DNA of 64,000 nt from Picosynechococcus sp. PCC 7002 (GCF_963860125.1 NZ_CAWLFA010000001.1:372001-436000), one strand, 5' to 3'. Positions 27,256-36,302 are shown, counted from the stretch's first letter. Program-made: numbers and translations. Notes: generated by a model not told the origin, from the letters alone.

Positions 27256-29196
27256 CTACGGTTTAGGGCGGGGATATTTAGACGCTGCCGGGAAATATTG
27301 GGGTTCTTCTCCCTTAAGGGCTTCCTGCATAAAGGCGCGCCAGATGGGAGCCGCATCGCCGCCGCCAGTGGTACCAGTGCCCATGGGCCGATAGTCATCA
27401 TTGCCAATCCAAACCGCTGCTGCCAGTTGGGGTACATAGCCCACAAACCACACATCCCGTTCTGAGGAGGTAGTGCCAGTTTTTCCGGCGGCGGGGCGAT
27501 CGCCTAAATTAGCAGCCTGACCTGTGCCGCCATTCACAACCCCTTGGAGCACTGTTGTCAGGGAGGCCGTGGCCCAAGGATCTAAAACTAAACGTGGCTG
27601 GGGTGTATTATCCAAAAGAACATTCCCTTGGCTATCGGTGACCCGCAAGATCAAAGTTGTTTCACTTTGCCAGCCATTACTCGCAAAAGTGGCGTAGGCG
27701 CTAGCCATTTCTAGGGGGCTGATCCCCACTGCGCCGAGGGGCAAGGAAATGACTGGTTGGAGCGGACTCTCAATTCCCAATAAACGACATAGTTCGATCA
27801 CCTTTTCGAGGCCCACTGCTTTCCCAAGTTTGACAGCGGGAACATTTTTGGAAGTGACTAGGGCGTCATACAAACTCACGGTGCCAGAAAAAGATCCCCC
27901 ATAGTTTTGGGGTGAATAGGTACCGTTGCCATCGGGGTAACTCACAGGGCTATCGTCGATGGTCGAAAAGGGTGTATAGTTGCCACTCGCAAAGGCAGAG
28001 TAGTAAACAAAAGGTTTAAAGGCTGATCCTGGCTGACGTTGAGACTGGATCGCTCGGTTAAATTGGCTTTCTTCGTAGTCTCTGCCCCCCACCAAAACCT
28101 TGACAAAATGGGTGCGCGGATCAACGGCAGCTACGGCAATTTGGTCAGCTCGTAACCCCCGACTACGGGCCTGCTGAAAGGCTTTTTGTACCGTTTCTTC
28201 GGCACGGCGTTGCATATTGAGATCCACGGTGGTCTGGACGCGCATCCCGCCTTTGCGAACTAATTCTTCGCCAAAGCGTTGGGTGAGTTCTTCCACCACA
28301 GCTTGGGTGATATAGGGGGAGGCACTGGCTTTCCAAGCAGTTGGTTGACCCACCAAAAGGGGTTCTTGGGCGGCGGCGGTGGCTTCTTCGGGGGTAATCC
28401 AACCGAGATCCTCTAGGCGATTCAGGACGATTTTTTGCCGTTGTTTGGTGGCTTGGTAATCTCGAAAGGGGCTGTAATCTTCGGGGGCTTGGATCATCCC
28501 GGCCATCACGGCGGCTTCGGGCAGGGTTAGATCGGCGGCGGATTTATTGAAATAGGATTCAGCGGCTGTTTCGACGCCATAGTTGTTGTGGCCCCAATAA
28601 ATGTTATTGAGGTACATTTCTAGGATTTCGTCCTTGGGGAAAATCTGTTCGATGCGGAGGGCGAGGACGGTTTCGGCGAGTTTACGGTTGTAGGTACGAT
28701 CTTGGGCTAGGAAGAGGTTTTTCACCAATTGCATGGTGATGGTTGAGGCTCCTTCGGTGATGCCGCCTGCTTCGAGGTTGGAGAGGATTGCCCGACCGAT
28801 ACTGGTGGGATTGATGCCGTTGTGTTGGTAAAAATGACTATCTTCGATGGCGAGGACAGCCATCTTGAGTTCGGGGGAAACTTCACTGAGTTCGATATTG
28901 GTTCGGTTGGCTTCACCATGGAGGCTCAGGAGGACTTTGCCGTTGATGTCGTAGATATAGCTGGTTTCGGTGGGCACATAGGTCTTTAGGGTCCGCACAT
29001 CGGGCAGGTTCCGGAAACTAATGGCAAGACCCACTAACCCCCCAGCGGCGATCGCACTGCCGAGCATGGTGCAACCAATCACCGTTCCCATAGCCTTTTG
29101 GGCAACCCCCCGCAAGAAACCTTGAGGCGATCGCCTTTCTTTGGACTGACGGGCAAGGGCTTTTTTCGTTTTCTGCCGAACGGTACTAGATGACAA
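27256..29196 (-). CDS. Bifunctional class A penicillin-binding protein (PBP1A)
   Basis: Peptidoglycan glycosyltransferase and transpeptidase of 646 residues. N-terminal membrane anchor at about 35-58; GT51 domain with EDSHFYQHNGINP (near 117-129) and GASTITMQLVKNLF (near 149-162). The transpeptidase domain has SAFK (near 390), an SxN-like region TSKNVPAVKLG (near 444-454) and KTGT (near 580-583). It polymerises and cross-links lipid II-derived strands in the periplasm. Length and domain order are normal for PBP1A. Confidence 0.95.
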   Translation of the reverse strand: MSSSTVRQKTKKALARQSKERRSPQGFLRGVAQKAMGTVIGCTMLGSAIAAGGLVGLAISFRNLPDVRTLKTYVPTETSYIYDINGKVLLSLHGEANRTNIELSEVSPELKMAVLAIEDSHFYQHNGINPTSIGRAILSNLEAGGITEGASTITMQLVKNLFLAQDRTYNRKLAETVLALRIEQIFPKDEILEMYLNNIYWGHNNYGVETAAESYFNKSAADLTLPEAAVMAGMIQAPEDYSPFRDYQATKQRQKIVLNRLEDLGWITPEEATAAAQEPLLVGQPTAWKASASPYITQAVVEELTQRFGEELVRKGGMRVQTTVDLNMQRRAEETVQKAFQQARSRGLRADQIAVAAVDPRTHFVKVLVGGRDYEESQFNRAIQSQRQPGSAFKPFVYYSAFASGNYTPFSTIDDSPVSYPDGNGTYSPQNYGGSFSGTVSLYDALVTSKNVPAVKLGKAVGLEKVIELCRLLGIESPLQPVISLPLGAVGISPLEMASAYATFASNGWQSETTLILRVTDSQGNVLLDNTPQPRLVLDPWATASLTTVLQGVVNGGTGQAANLGDRPAAGKTGTTSSERDVWFVGYVPQLAAAVWIGNDDYRPMGTGTTGGGDAAPIWRAFMQEALKGEEPQYFPAASKYPRPKP

Positions 29197-29352
29197 TGGC
29201 GCTAACCTCTAAAGACTTGAGAAGGTAAGTTGAAACAGTCCAAACTATGGGCGGGGAGCGATCGCCCACAGCAACGGTGTCGCCCACCAACGTTTCTGCC
29301 CAAAATTCTAACAAGGGAAATTCCCTTTTAAACCCGTGGTGCATTGTGTTGT

Positions 29353-29387
29353 AAAAAATAATCCCTGCTCCAAAAAAAGCAAGGATT
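29353..29387 (-). terminator. Terminator of petG
   Basis: On the minus strand, a 9-bp stem with one G-U pair (plus 29360-29368 with 29379-29387) precedes a T run (plus 29353-29358 are A). It lies 38 bp past the petG stop codon. Confidence 0.7.
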
Positions 29388-29424
29388 GGCGATCGCTACT
29401 GGGATAGAAGCCGTAGATGGCTAG

Positions 29425-29541
29425 TTACTCCATGCCGAGGTCATTACCACGCTTGTACTGGAGATAGGCAGCGACGAATAAACCAGCGAGGGTTACGGGG
29501 ATCAGGCCCAACACAATACCGAGTAAGAGGGGTTCAATCAC
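29425..29541 (-). CDS. petG: Cytochrome b6f complex subunit PetG
   Basis: A 38-residue single-membrane-span subunit needed for assembly or stability of the cytochrome b6f complex in thylakoids. The protein begins MIEPLLLGIVLGLIP and ends YLQYKRGNDLGME, the near-invariant PetG sequence. The start is GTG at 29541, preceded by a perfect AAGGAG Shine-Dalgarno element (plus 29550-29555) with 8-base spacing. Its short length and GTG start make it easy to miss. It is divergent from the cytochrome cM gene. Confidence 0.96.
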   Translation of the reverse strand: MIEPLLLGIVLGLIPVTLAGLFVAAYLQYKRGNDLGME

Positions 29542-29723
29542 AGGGGTTTCTCCTTATGGCGGCAGATTAAAGCTAACTGTTAAAGATTTTTAATCATTCT
29601 ATGGGATGGAGGAAGTCCGTGCAAAGGGATTTGATTCGACATTCTTAGGCGATCGCAGTAGGATAACCATTAAGAAAAATTGCGTAATATCAACAAAGTT
29701 GTATCTCCTCTACAGCAAACCCC

Positions 29724-30098
29724 GTGGCTAATTCTTCTGAGCTTTCCGTCCCAAATTTTTCGAAGCTCCTCTTCGTAATCATCCTAGTGCTGGCCATTGC
29801 TGCCCTGGGGATCTTTGGTGTGTACAGTACCCAGGCCAGTGACCCCTACATTCAACAGGTTTTAGCGCTCCAAGGGGATGAACTGCGGGGCAATGCCATT
29901 TTTCAAATTAATTGTGCTGGCTGTCACGGCCCCCAGGCGGATGGCAACGTGGGGCCCAGTTTACGGGCCGTCGCCCAGCGAAAATCCGACGTGCGTTTGA
30001 TTCAACAGGTTATCAGCGGGAAAACGCCCCCCATGCCGAAATTCCAGCCGGCCCCCCAGGAAATGGCGGATCTGTTGAGTTACCTCCGCACCCTGTAG
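29724..30098 (+). CDS. cytM: Cytochrome cM
   Basis: Membrane-anchored c-type cytochrome of 124 residues. The N-terminal hydrophobic helix (about 15-37) anchors it, and the haem site CAGCH is at about 64-68 with a likely axial Met in PPMPKF (near 102-107). The uncleaved-looking anchor and small class I domain match cytochrome cM, a cyanobacterial protein implicated in respiratory and photosynthetic electron flow under stress. The start is GTG at 29724. The divergent neighbour petG also belongs to electron transport. Confidence 0.85.
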   Translation: MANSSELSVPNFSKLLFVIILVLAIAALGIFGVYSTQASDPYIQQVLALQGDELRGNAIFQINCAGCHGPQADGNVGPSLRAVAQRKSDVRLIQQVISGKTPPMPKFQPAPQEMADLLSYLRTL

Positions 30099-30152
30099 TT
30101 GTTTCAATGACGCCATTTATTATTCTTCCCTGTCCCTAGGAGTTCACTCGCT

Positions 30153-30848
30153 ATGGCCCGCTCGATTTTCCTTGGTTCCCTGTGGCTTGCCTTTGTGTTG
30201 TATGCCTTTTTGGGTGCGCCCCCCAACCAACCGGAAACCCTAGAGCTGATTACCGCTTTATCCGGTGGACAGTGGGACGGCATCAACCCGTTGATCATTG
30301 CCCTGTTTAACATCATGGGTATTTTCCCGGTCATGTATGGGGCGCTCTTGTTTCTCGATGGCGATCGCCAAAAGTTACCCGCTTGGGTCTTTGCGGCAGG
30401 CAGTTTTTTCCTCGGTGCGTTTGCGTTGCTGCCCTATTTGGCGTTGCGGCGCGATAATCCCACCTTTACGGGGCAGAAAAATTGGTGGCTCCGGTGGCAG
30501 GATTCGCGACTGTTGGGCTTATTTTGTTTGGTTGCGCTGCTGGGACTCCTGATTTATGGATTCAGTGCGGGGGATTGGGGCGATTTTGGCACCAGATTTT
30601 GGGGCGATCGCTTTATCCACGTGATGAGCTTAGATTTTTGTTTGCTGGCGCTTTTGTTTCCGACCCTGATCAAGGACGATTCAGCCCGCCGTGGCCTTGG
30701 GGAGCAAAACTGGTTGCTGTGGGCGATCGCCTTTACACCTCCCCTTGGCGCAGCCTTATACCTTGCCCTGCGTCCCCCCACCCTAGAGCATGAAAACCCC
30801 GTAACCTCCAGTCAGCCCCCAAATACTGCGGAGGTAAGCCGTTCATAA
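30153..30848 (+). CDS. Conserved multi-spanning membrane protein (DUF2834-like)
   Basis: Protein of 231 residues with about six hydrophobic segments (near 5-20, 45-65, 77-95, 118-137, 157-172, 188-206), resembling cyanobacterial and plant proteins annotated with DUF2834; function unknown. It follows cytM by 54 bp and ends with a one-base stop/start overlap (TAATG) with the short-chain dehydrogenase gene, so cytM, this gene and the dehydrogenase may form one unit. Confidence 0.75.
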   Translation: MARSIFLGSLWLAFVLYAFLGAPPNQPETLELITALSGGQWDGINPLIIALFNIMGIFPVMYGALLFLDGDRQKLPAWVFAAGSFFLGAFALLPYLALRRDNPTFTGQKNWWLRWQDSRLLGLFCLVALLGLLIYGFSAGDWGDFGTRFWGDRFIHVMSLDFCLLALLFPTLIKDDSARRGLGEQNWLLWAIAFTPPLGAALYLALRPPTLEHENPVTSSQPPNTAEVSRS

Positions 30849-31585
30849 TGGAAGCCCTTGTTATTGGTGCTGGTCGCGGCATCGGTCTAGAATTTGTCCG
30901 GCAATACCTCGCCTCAGATCTGTATCAGCGGGTCTATGGCACCTACCGCCAGCCCTCCGCCGATCTCCTGGCGTTACAGGCGCGCTACCCTGATCGACTC
31001 CAACTAATCCCCGTGGATGTGACCCAGGAAGCGCAAATCACAGCGGCGATCGCCACCCTCAAAGCCCAAACCTCTCGCCTTGATGAAGTAATTTATTGCG
31101 TCGGTCTTCTGCATCACCAAACCCTCCAACCGGAAAAAAGTCTCCGCCATATCCAAACAGAAAATTTACTGACCTATTTTCAAGTCAATGCCATCGGTGC
31201 CGTCCTCTGGGCCAAACATCTCCTCCCCTTTCTCCGTCACCCAGAACCCGCAATTTTTGCCGCTATTTCCGCTAAAGTCGGCAGCATCGAAGACAATCGC
31301 CTAGGGGGATGGTATGGCTACCGTGCCTCGAAAGCAGCCTTGAATATGTTTTTGAAAAATATCGCCATTGAATGGAGTCGCGTTGCCCCAAATATCATTG
31401 TGGCGGCCCTGCACCCAGGGACAACGGCTACCGATCTCTCCCAGCCTTTCCAAAAAAATGTCCCCCCGGAAAAGCTCTTTTCGCCCGCACGGACAGTGAG
31501 CCAACTGCGCCAAGTGATCGCCAATCTGCACCCCCAGGATACGGGTAAATTTTTTAACTGGGATGGTGAGCCTTTGCCCTGGTAG
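30848..31585 (+). CDS. Short-chain dehydrogenase/reductase
   Basis: NAD(P)-dependent Rossmann oxidoreductase of 245 residues. Cofactor motif GAGRGIGLEF at 7-16; Asp of PVDVTQ near 57; catalytic Tyr and Lys in YGYRASKAALNMF (near 157-169), preceded by SAKVGS. The C-factor (CsgA)-like group is the closest resemblance; the substrate is unknown. The ATG overlaps the upstream stop by one base. Confidence 0.9.
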   Translation: MEALVIGAGRGIGLEFVRQYLASDLYQRVYGTYRQPSADLLALQARYPDRLQLIPVDVTQEAQITAAIATLKAQTSRLDEVIYCVGLLHHQTLQPEKSLRHIQTENLLTYFQVNAIGAVLWAKHLLPFLRHPEPAIFAAISAKVGSIEDNRLGGWYGYRASKAALNMFLKNIAIEWSRVAPNIIVAALHPGTTATDLSQPFQKNVPPEKLFSPARTVSQLRQVIANLHPQDTGKFFNWDGEPLPW

Positions 31586-31695
31586 CGGCAGAAAATAGAA
31601 CGATTTTGCCATGAAATGCTGAAATGATGGTGCGTTTTGCGGCAAAAACTTCCACAATAGGGAACGTTCTTTAGCACCAAATTAAGGTTGTTGTT

Positions 31696-31944
31696 GTGCC
31701 TGAAACCCCGGCCCATGTGCGAATTTTGCAACAGTCCTGGCAGCAGGGCAAAATCATTGGCGAAGTGCAAGCGGGTTCCTACCAATGGGAATTTCAGTGG
31801 CATTTCCGCCAGGGAAAATTGCGGGTACATCCGACCCTCGGCCGCGCCTTAATTTACGAACCCCTGGGCCGATTTTTGGAGCAGAGTGATTATCGTCTGG
31901 AACCAGGTGGCGATTATCAGTTCACCCTCCGGTCACGGCTATAA
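31696..31944 (+). CDS. DUF3146 family protein
   Basis: An 82-residue protein with a central beta-rich, Trp-containing core (WEFQWHFRQGKLRVHP) and the segment GRALIYEPLGRFLEQSDY, which matches the cyanobacterial DUF3146 family; function unknown. The start is GTG at 31696. No operon partner is obvious: 110 bp follow the dehydrogenase gene. Confidence 0.8.
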   Translation: MPETPAHVRILQQSWQQGKIIGEVQAGSYQWEFQWHFRQGKLRVHPTLGRALIYEPLGRFLEQSDYRLEPGGDYQFTLRSRL

Positions 31945-32114
31945 AGTTCCTCCAACTCCTTTTCGGATTAATTGTGGGGAGACTGAAATTTAGATAGTGA
32001 CACGGTAACGCAATCAAAAAATCTTGTTACACATCGCCGCAGCGGTCTAAGTCCCTTGGAAATCCGGGGTAAAATAACCACAGACCGCACCATTCGTGCT
32101 AAAGGACATTGGCA

Positions 32115-32678
32115 ATGCAGAAAGTATTATTTCTGTTTGGAGAATTAAATGATGATGATATTGACTGGCTTATCACTGCCGGTAAGATTGCCAAAATTCC
32201 ACCGCAAACAGTTTTAATCCAGGAAAATCAACCCCTGGAAAATTTCTACATTCTCCTCGATGGCTCGGTATCGGTTTTCATTGACCTCATGGGAGTGACA
32301 AAGGATATTGCGGTGCTCCAGAGTGGGGAAGTTTTTGGGGAACTGTCTTTTATTGATCAGCAGTTACCCAGTGCCAGTGTCAAAACCTGTGGTGAATGCT
32401 TATTACTGGCCGTATCCCAAGACAAAATTTCCGACCGCCTGAATCAAGATATTGGCTTTTCGGCGCGATTTAATCGGGCGATCGCCACTTTTTTAGCGAG
32501 TCGTCTTCGGAATACGGTGCGTCACCTCGGCGAGGATAAAGATTTTGTGTTTAATCAAAGTCGCGCTACCGAAGCCGTGCCCAGCATGATTCAAGAAAAT
32601 CTCAATGTCGCTACCACCCGCTTTGATTGGTTGCTGCGCCGGGTACAATCCCAAACGGTGCCGGAAAATCCTGTTTAA
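32115..32678 (+). CDS. Cyclic nucleotide-binding domain protein
   Basis: About 187 residues; a single cNMP-binding fold (about 10-130) with the phosphate-cassette-like stretch GEVFGELSFIDQQLPSASV. There is no helix-turn-helix after it, so it is not a CRP-type regulator; the last 50 residues are helical. The Arg expected for cAMP contact is replaced here (PSASV), so it may bind no cyclic nucleotide. The frame opens at a TTG (32109), but ATG at 32115 has AAAGGA at proper spacing. Confidence 0.82.
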   Translation: MQKVLFLFGELNDDDIDWLITAGKIAKIPPQTVLIQENQPLENFYILLDGSVSVFIDLMGVTKDIAVLQSGEVFGELSFIDQQLPSASVKTCGECLLLAVSQDKISDRLNQDIGFSARFNRAIATFLASRLRNTVRHLGEDKDFVFNQSRATEAVPSMIQENLNVATTRFDWLLRRVQSQTVPENPV

Positions 32679-32736
32679 CGCTCTCCGCCAGGTAAAAGCA
32701 GTTTGAAGTATGGTGTGATAGAAATTTTAGAATCTT

Positions 32737-33549
32737 ATGGTCATGGGCTATTGGTACGCGGGGGCTTGGTACGAGGGGACAGAACTGACTCTCCCGGTTA
32801 GTGATCCGAGTTTTTTATTTGGGGCGACCCTCTTTACGACCCTCCGGGCTCACCAAAACTCCCTCACGGATCCCCGCAGTCTGTGGTCTCACCATGGCGA
32901 TCGCCTCCGCCACAGCATTAAAACTTTGCAATGGCCAGCACCCGATTGGGAGCGCATTAACCAGGGCGCCCAAAAAGTGGCCACCGTCGCCCCCGTGGTG
33001 CGGGTGACAATCCTCCATGATGGCCGCGAACTGATCCTCGGCCGTCCACTGCCGGAACATTTAGCCCAACAGCAGCAGCAGGGAATCCAAGGTTGGTTGG
33101 CCCAAGACCCCTACTTCCAGAGACCCCAGGCGGATTTTAAAACAGGCAATTACCTCAGCGCGTGGCAGGCCCGCCAACGGGCGATCGCCTTGGGGGCCGG
33201 AGAAGCAATTTTGCCAGATCCCAGCGGCCACTGGCTCGAAACCGCCACCGGAAATTTATGGGGGTTTAAACAAGGAACTTGGTACACGCCGCCCCTAGGG
33301 GGAATTTTGCCTGGGGTGATGCGATCGCACCTCCTAGGGCAACTGCAAAAACACCAAATACCCGTCCAGGAAATTCCTTGGGACATTGATTTGATCCAAA
33401 CCTTCGAGGCGATCGCCTACAGCAACAGCGTCGTGGGCGTGATTCCTTTCCAAGCAATTCAGGGAGCAAATTTTTCCTTAAACGCTCTCCAAATCAACCA
33501 TCCAGCCCTGCGCCACCTCCAGCATTTGAGCGGTCAACTGGTCGTGTAA
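32737..33549 (+). CDS. pabC: Class IV aminotransferase, probable 4-amino-4-deoxychorismate lyase
   Basis: PLP enzyme of fold type IV, 270 residues. The PLP lysine is in FKTGNYLSAWQA (near 131-142), and EAILPDPSGHWLETATGNLWGF is the substrate/PLP-phosphate region typical of PabC and branched-chain aminotransferases. The short length and FGATLFTTLRAH start favour aminodeoxychorismate lyase (para-aminobenzoate for folate); D-amino acid or branched-chain aminotransferase remain alternatives. folC is also in this window but not linked. ATG at 32737 or 32743 are both possible. Confidence 0.8.
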   Translation: MVMGYWYAGAWYEGTELTLPVSDPSFLFGATLFTTLRAHQNSLTDPRSLWSHHGDRLRHSIKTLQWPAPDWERINQGAQKVATVAPVVRVTILHDGRELILGRPLPEHLAQQQQQGIQGWLAQDPYFQRPQADFKTGNYLSAWQARQRAIALGAGEAILPDPSGHWLETATGNLWGFKQGTWYTPPLGGILPGVMRSHLLGQLQKHQIPVQEIPWDIDLIQTFEAIAYSNSVVGVIPFQAIQGANFSLNALQINHPALRHLQHLSGQLVV

Positions 33550-33681
33550 TCCAGGTAAATCCCGAAAAAACATTGAGAAAAATCTTAAAATACTTAAAAT
33601 AAAGTAACAAGCCGTAATAAAAACGCGATTAATTTTCATAATTAGCGGCCCCTGCTGGCTTCATTATTTTCAGAAATTTCT

Positions 33682-34494
33682 ATGAATCATTTCTTGCCTC
33701 GTCCCCTGCTCCGTAGTCTTTTCGCGGTCTGTTTGGCGGTGATGACCTGGGCGATCGCCCCCGCTGCCTTCGCCGTTAACAACCCTGAACTGCTCCCCGA
33801 TTATGAAACGCCGGTCGTGGATTTGGCGAACTTCCTCCCCCAGCTCCAGGAAGAAAATCTCGTGACGGATCTGAACAATTTTGAAGCAGAAACGGGCTGG
33901 AAAATGCGCGTCTTAACTCAATTTGATCGCAGTCCCGGACGGGCCGTAAAGGAATACTGGGGTCTCGATGATAAAAGCATTTTGCTCGTTGCCGATGGTC
34001 GGGGGGGTAACCTCTTAGCCTTTAGCATTGGTGATGATGTTTATGAGCTGATGCCCCGCACCTTCTGGATCGAACTCCAGACTCGCTTCGGTAATATGTA
34101 CTACGTTCGTGAACATGGCGAAAATCAGGCGATCGCCGACGCTCTAGAAACCGTTAAAGTCTGTGTCACCAAAGAAGGCGGTTGTATCGTTGTGCCTGGC
34201 TTACCCCGTGAACAGTGGCTACTCACCCTCATTAGTTCCGTTGTTGGGGGCGTTATCTGTGGCTTTGCTGCCATTCCCCGCAAGGAAGGTCAAGCCTTTG
34301 CTTGGCAGTGGGCCTTAATCATGTCTCCCCTCTGGGGCATCCTCTTCCTCGCCTTCGGCGTTGGCCCCGTTGTCACCCGCACCTCCGACTGGTTACCCCT
34401 ACTCCGCAATGTCCTCGGCTTCATGATGGGGGCGATCGTGGCCTTTATTGCGCCGATGTTTAATCAACCGAATCCTTCCGAATCTGAATCCTAA
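33682..34494 (+). CDS. psb32: TPM-domain thylakoid protein, Psb32-like
   Basis: Protein of 270 residues with a cleavable signal peptide (to about AFA at 30-32), a lumenal TPM domain (about 40-165) and two C-terminal membrane segments (about 178-196 and 206-225), plus a possible third near 240. It resembles cyanobacterial Psb32 (homologue of plant TLP18.3), linked to photosystem II repair. The signature segments are VVDLANFLPQLQE and FSIGDDVYELMP. The symbol is a family-level assignment. A clear terminator follows. Confidence 0.78.
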   Translation: MNHFLPRPLLRSLFAVCLAVMTWAIAPAAFAVNNPELLPDYETPVVDLANFLPQLQEENLVTDLNNFEAETGWKMRVLTQFDRSPGRAVKEYWGLDDKSILLVADGRGGNLLAFSIGDDVYELMPRTFWIELQTRFGNMYYVREHGENQAIADALETVKVCVTKEGGCIVVPGLPREQWLLTLISSVVGGVICGFAAIPRKEGQAFAWQWALIMSPLWGILFLAFGVGPVVTRTSDWLPLLRNVLGFMMGAIVAFIAPMFNQPNPSESES

Positions 34495-34522
34495 AGCTTG
34501 TCCCCTTGTAAAATTCAACCTG

Positions 34523-34552
34523 AAGCCTCTCAGTTCCTTGGGAGGCTTTTTT
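34523..34552 (+). terminator. Terminator after the psb32-like gene
   Basis: Stem AAGCCTC (34523-34529) with GAGGCTT (34542-34548) and a run of six T at 34547-34552; 28 bp after the stop codon. Confidence 0.85.
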
Positions 34553-34587
34553 ATCTGCTCGCCCAGAAAAAAACAAAAATTGCAATC

Positions 34588-34603
34588 AGACTATAAATAG
34601 TGC
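34588..34603. promoter_or_regulatory. Candidate NrdR box upstream of nrdB
   Basis: The 16-mer AGACTATAAATAGTGC matches the NrdR consensus ACACTATATATAGTGT at 13 positions. It lies 118 bp before nrdB. A second inverted repeat, ACACC-N7-GGTGT (34629-34645), is centred about 41 bp downstream, but is one base longer than a normal box. NrdR normally represses ribonucleotide reductase genes through such paired boxes. Confidence 0.5.
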
Positions 34604-34721
34604 TTTCTGGGGGACAATCATTCCAACTACACCCATCACTGGTGTGGTATCTCTCAGCAAACTCTTTTAAACTAAACTAAGACCTTTTAAGATTTGTATC
34701 CTCTACGCGGCCCCAGCCACT

Positions 34722-35780
34722 ATGCAACAATCTCTCCTTGACCGGATGCCCACCAATCCCATCTTTAATCCCGATGGGAATGACGATATCGCCCACCGTT
34801 CCATTTGGTTCGGGGAAACTACCAACCTGATGCAGCTGAACGACGTTCGCTACCCTTGGGCGGTGGGACTGTACCAACAGATGCGCGAAAACTTTTGGAT
34901 TCCCCAGAAGCTGGACATTACCCAGGATGTCACCGACTACCACAACCTGACAGATTCAGAACGCCGCGCCTTTGACGGGATCCTCAGCTACCTCACATTC
35001 CTTGATTCTGTCCAAACCTGTAATCTTCCTCACATCAAAAGCTCGATTACGGCCCCAGAGATTAGCCTGTGCATCGCCGAGCAGATCTCCCAGGAGGGGA
35101 TGCACAACCAGTCCTATCAATACATGATTGAGACGATTATCCCTAGCGATCGCCGCAGTGCCGTCTATGATTTTTGGCGTACGGATAAAGTCTTACGCGA
35201 TCGCTGTGAGTACATTGCCAGCAACTACCAACGCTACATTGACAACCCCACCCCAGAAAATTACTTCACAACCCTCGTCGCCGACTATTTGCTAGAAGGG
35301 CTGTATTTTTACAATGGTTTTGTGTTCTTCTATAACCTTGCCTCGCGGATGTTGATGCCCGGTTCTGCGGATATCTTTAAGATGATTAACCGGGACGAAC
35401 TCAGCCACGTGCGCCTATTCCAAAAACTGATCCCAGAGGCCATGGCCACCTTTGATCACTCTGTCGATCACATCTATGAAATGGTGGAACGGGCTGTACA
35501 GTACGAATGCCAATGGACAAACCACATTGTCGGCAACGATATCCTCGGCATTACAGAACAAAGCACCGAGATTTACACCAAGTATTTAGCGAATATTCGT
35601 CTTCAAGCTATCGGCCTCGAACCGTTGTACAAAGGGGATCAATACAAGAAAAGCCCCTACCGTCACCTCGAACGATTCTCAGACACAAAAAAAGAAGGCA
35701 ACACCAAAGCCAACTTCTTTGAGGCCGGGGTGACCAGCTACGTGATGTCATCGGGAATTACGGGTTGGGATGAATTTTAA
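34722..35780 (+). CDS. nrdB: Class I ribonucleotide reductase small subunit (beta)
   Basis: Di-iron subunit of 352 residues that generates the tyrosyl radical for reduction of ribonucleotides to deoxyribonucleotides. Counterparts of the E. coli ligands are visible: D95 (LTFLDS), E125 and H128 (QEGMHNQSYQ), the Glu in LLEGLYFYNGF and the Glu/His pair in NRDELSHVRLF. The radical Tyr is present as Y132. The partner nrdA is not in the window. A possible NrdR box and a terminator of the upstream gene lie in the 227-bp leader. Confidence 0.95.
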   Translation: MQQSLLDRMPTNPIFNPDGNDDIAHRSIWFGETTNLMQLNDVRYPWAVGLYQQMRENFWIPQKLDITQDVTDYHNLTDSERRAFDGILSYLTFLDSVQTCNLPHIKSSITAPEISLCIAEQISQEGMHNQSYQYMIETIIPSDRRSAVYDFWRTDKVLRDRCEYIASNYQRYIDNPTPENYFTTLVADYLLEGLYFYNGFVFFYNLASRMLMPGSADIFKMINRDELSHVRLFQKLIPEAMATFDHSVDHIYEMVERAVQYECQWTNHIVGNDILGITEQSTEIYTKYLANIRLQAIGLEPLYKGDQYKKSPYRHLERFSDTKKEGNTKANFFEAGVTSYVMSSGITGWDEF

Positions 35781-35913
35781 ACAGACACTGGGGGCGATAA
35801 TGCAGCAAAAAATCTGTAGTTTGTTGTACTGTTTTTCGTCCCTTATTCTGCCCGCAGTCGCAATGAGCTAAAATTAGCGTTGCATATCCGTTCAGTTTGA
35901 GGAGGAGAGGACT

Positions 35914-36288
35914 ATTCCTGAACCGCTAAATCTGACTGTAAGTTTGAGAGGAACTTACGAAGTCATTGACAACAAATATCAAATTTTCCGCTTAACTGGG
36001 TTATTGGATGCTTTTTCCGAGCCTGTGTTTAGTACAGCCATCAAAAACCGCATTAATGAAGGCCCCCACGATATTATCCTCTCCCTAGCCCAAATTGATT
36101 TTGTGGATAGTTCTGGTATCGGTGCCCTGGTGCAGTTGGTAAAACACACCCAAAATGCTGGGGGAACGATGCAGGTGGTAACCAATCCACGGGTGACCCA
36201 AACGGTGAAGTTGGTTCGCCTAGAGAAGTTTTTGTCTCTACGGAACTCCATTGATGAGGCGATCGCCCACCTAGACGAGAAAAAATAG
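35914..36288 (+). CDS. STAS-domain anti-sigma factor antagonist
   Basis: STAS protein of about 124 residues, with the phosphorylatable Ser in DFVDSSGIGALV and the conserved end VTQTVKLVRLEKFLSL. Related proteins work with PP2C phosphatases and anti-sigma kinases. The start is unusual. No ATG or GTG exists in frame after the stop at 35875. TTG at 35944 has no Shine-Dalgarno element and would remove the conserved LTVSLRG region, while ATT at 35914 lies 8 bases after a strong GGAGG (35901-35905). I therefore choose ATT. The stop is 14 bp before mrnC, so the two are likely co-transcribed. Confidence 0.85.
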   Translation: MPEPLNLTVSLRGTYEVIDNKYQIFRLTGLLDAFSEPVFSTAIKNRINEGPHDIILSLAQIDFVDSSGIGALVQLVKHTQNAGGTMQVVTNPRVTQTVKLVRLEKFLSLRNSIDEAIAHLDEKK

Positions 36289-36302
36289 GGACGAGAAAAC
36301 CA

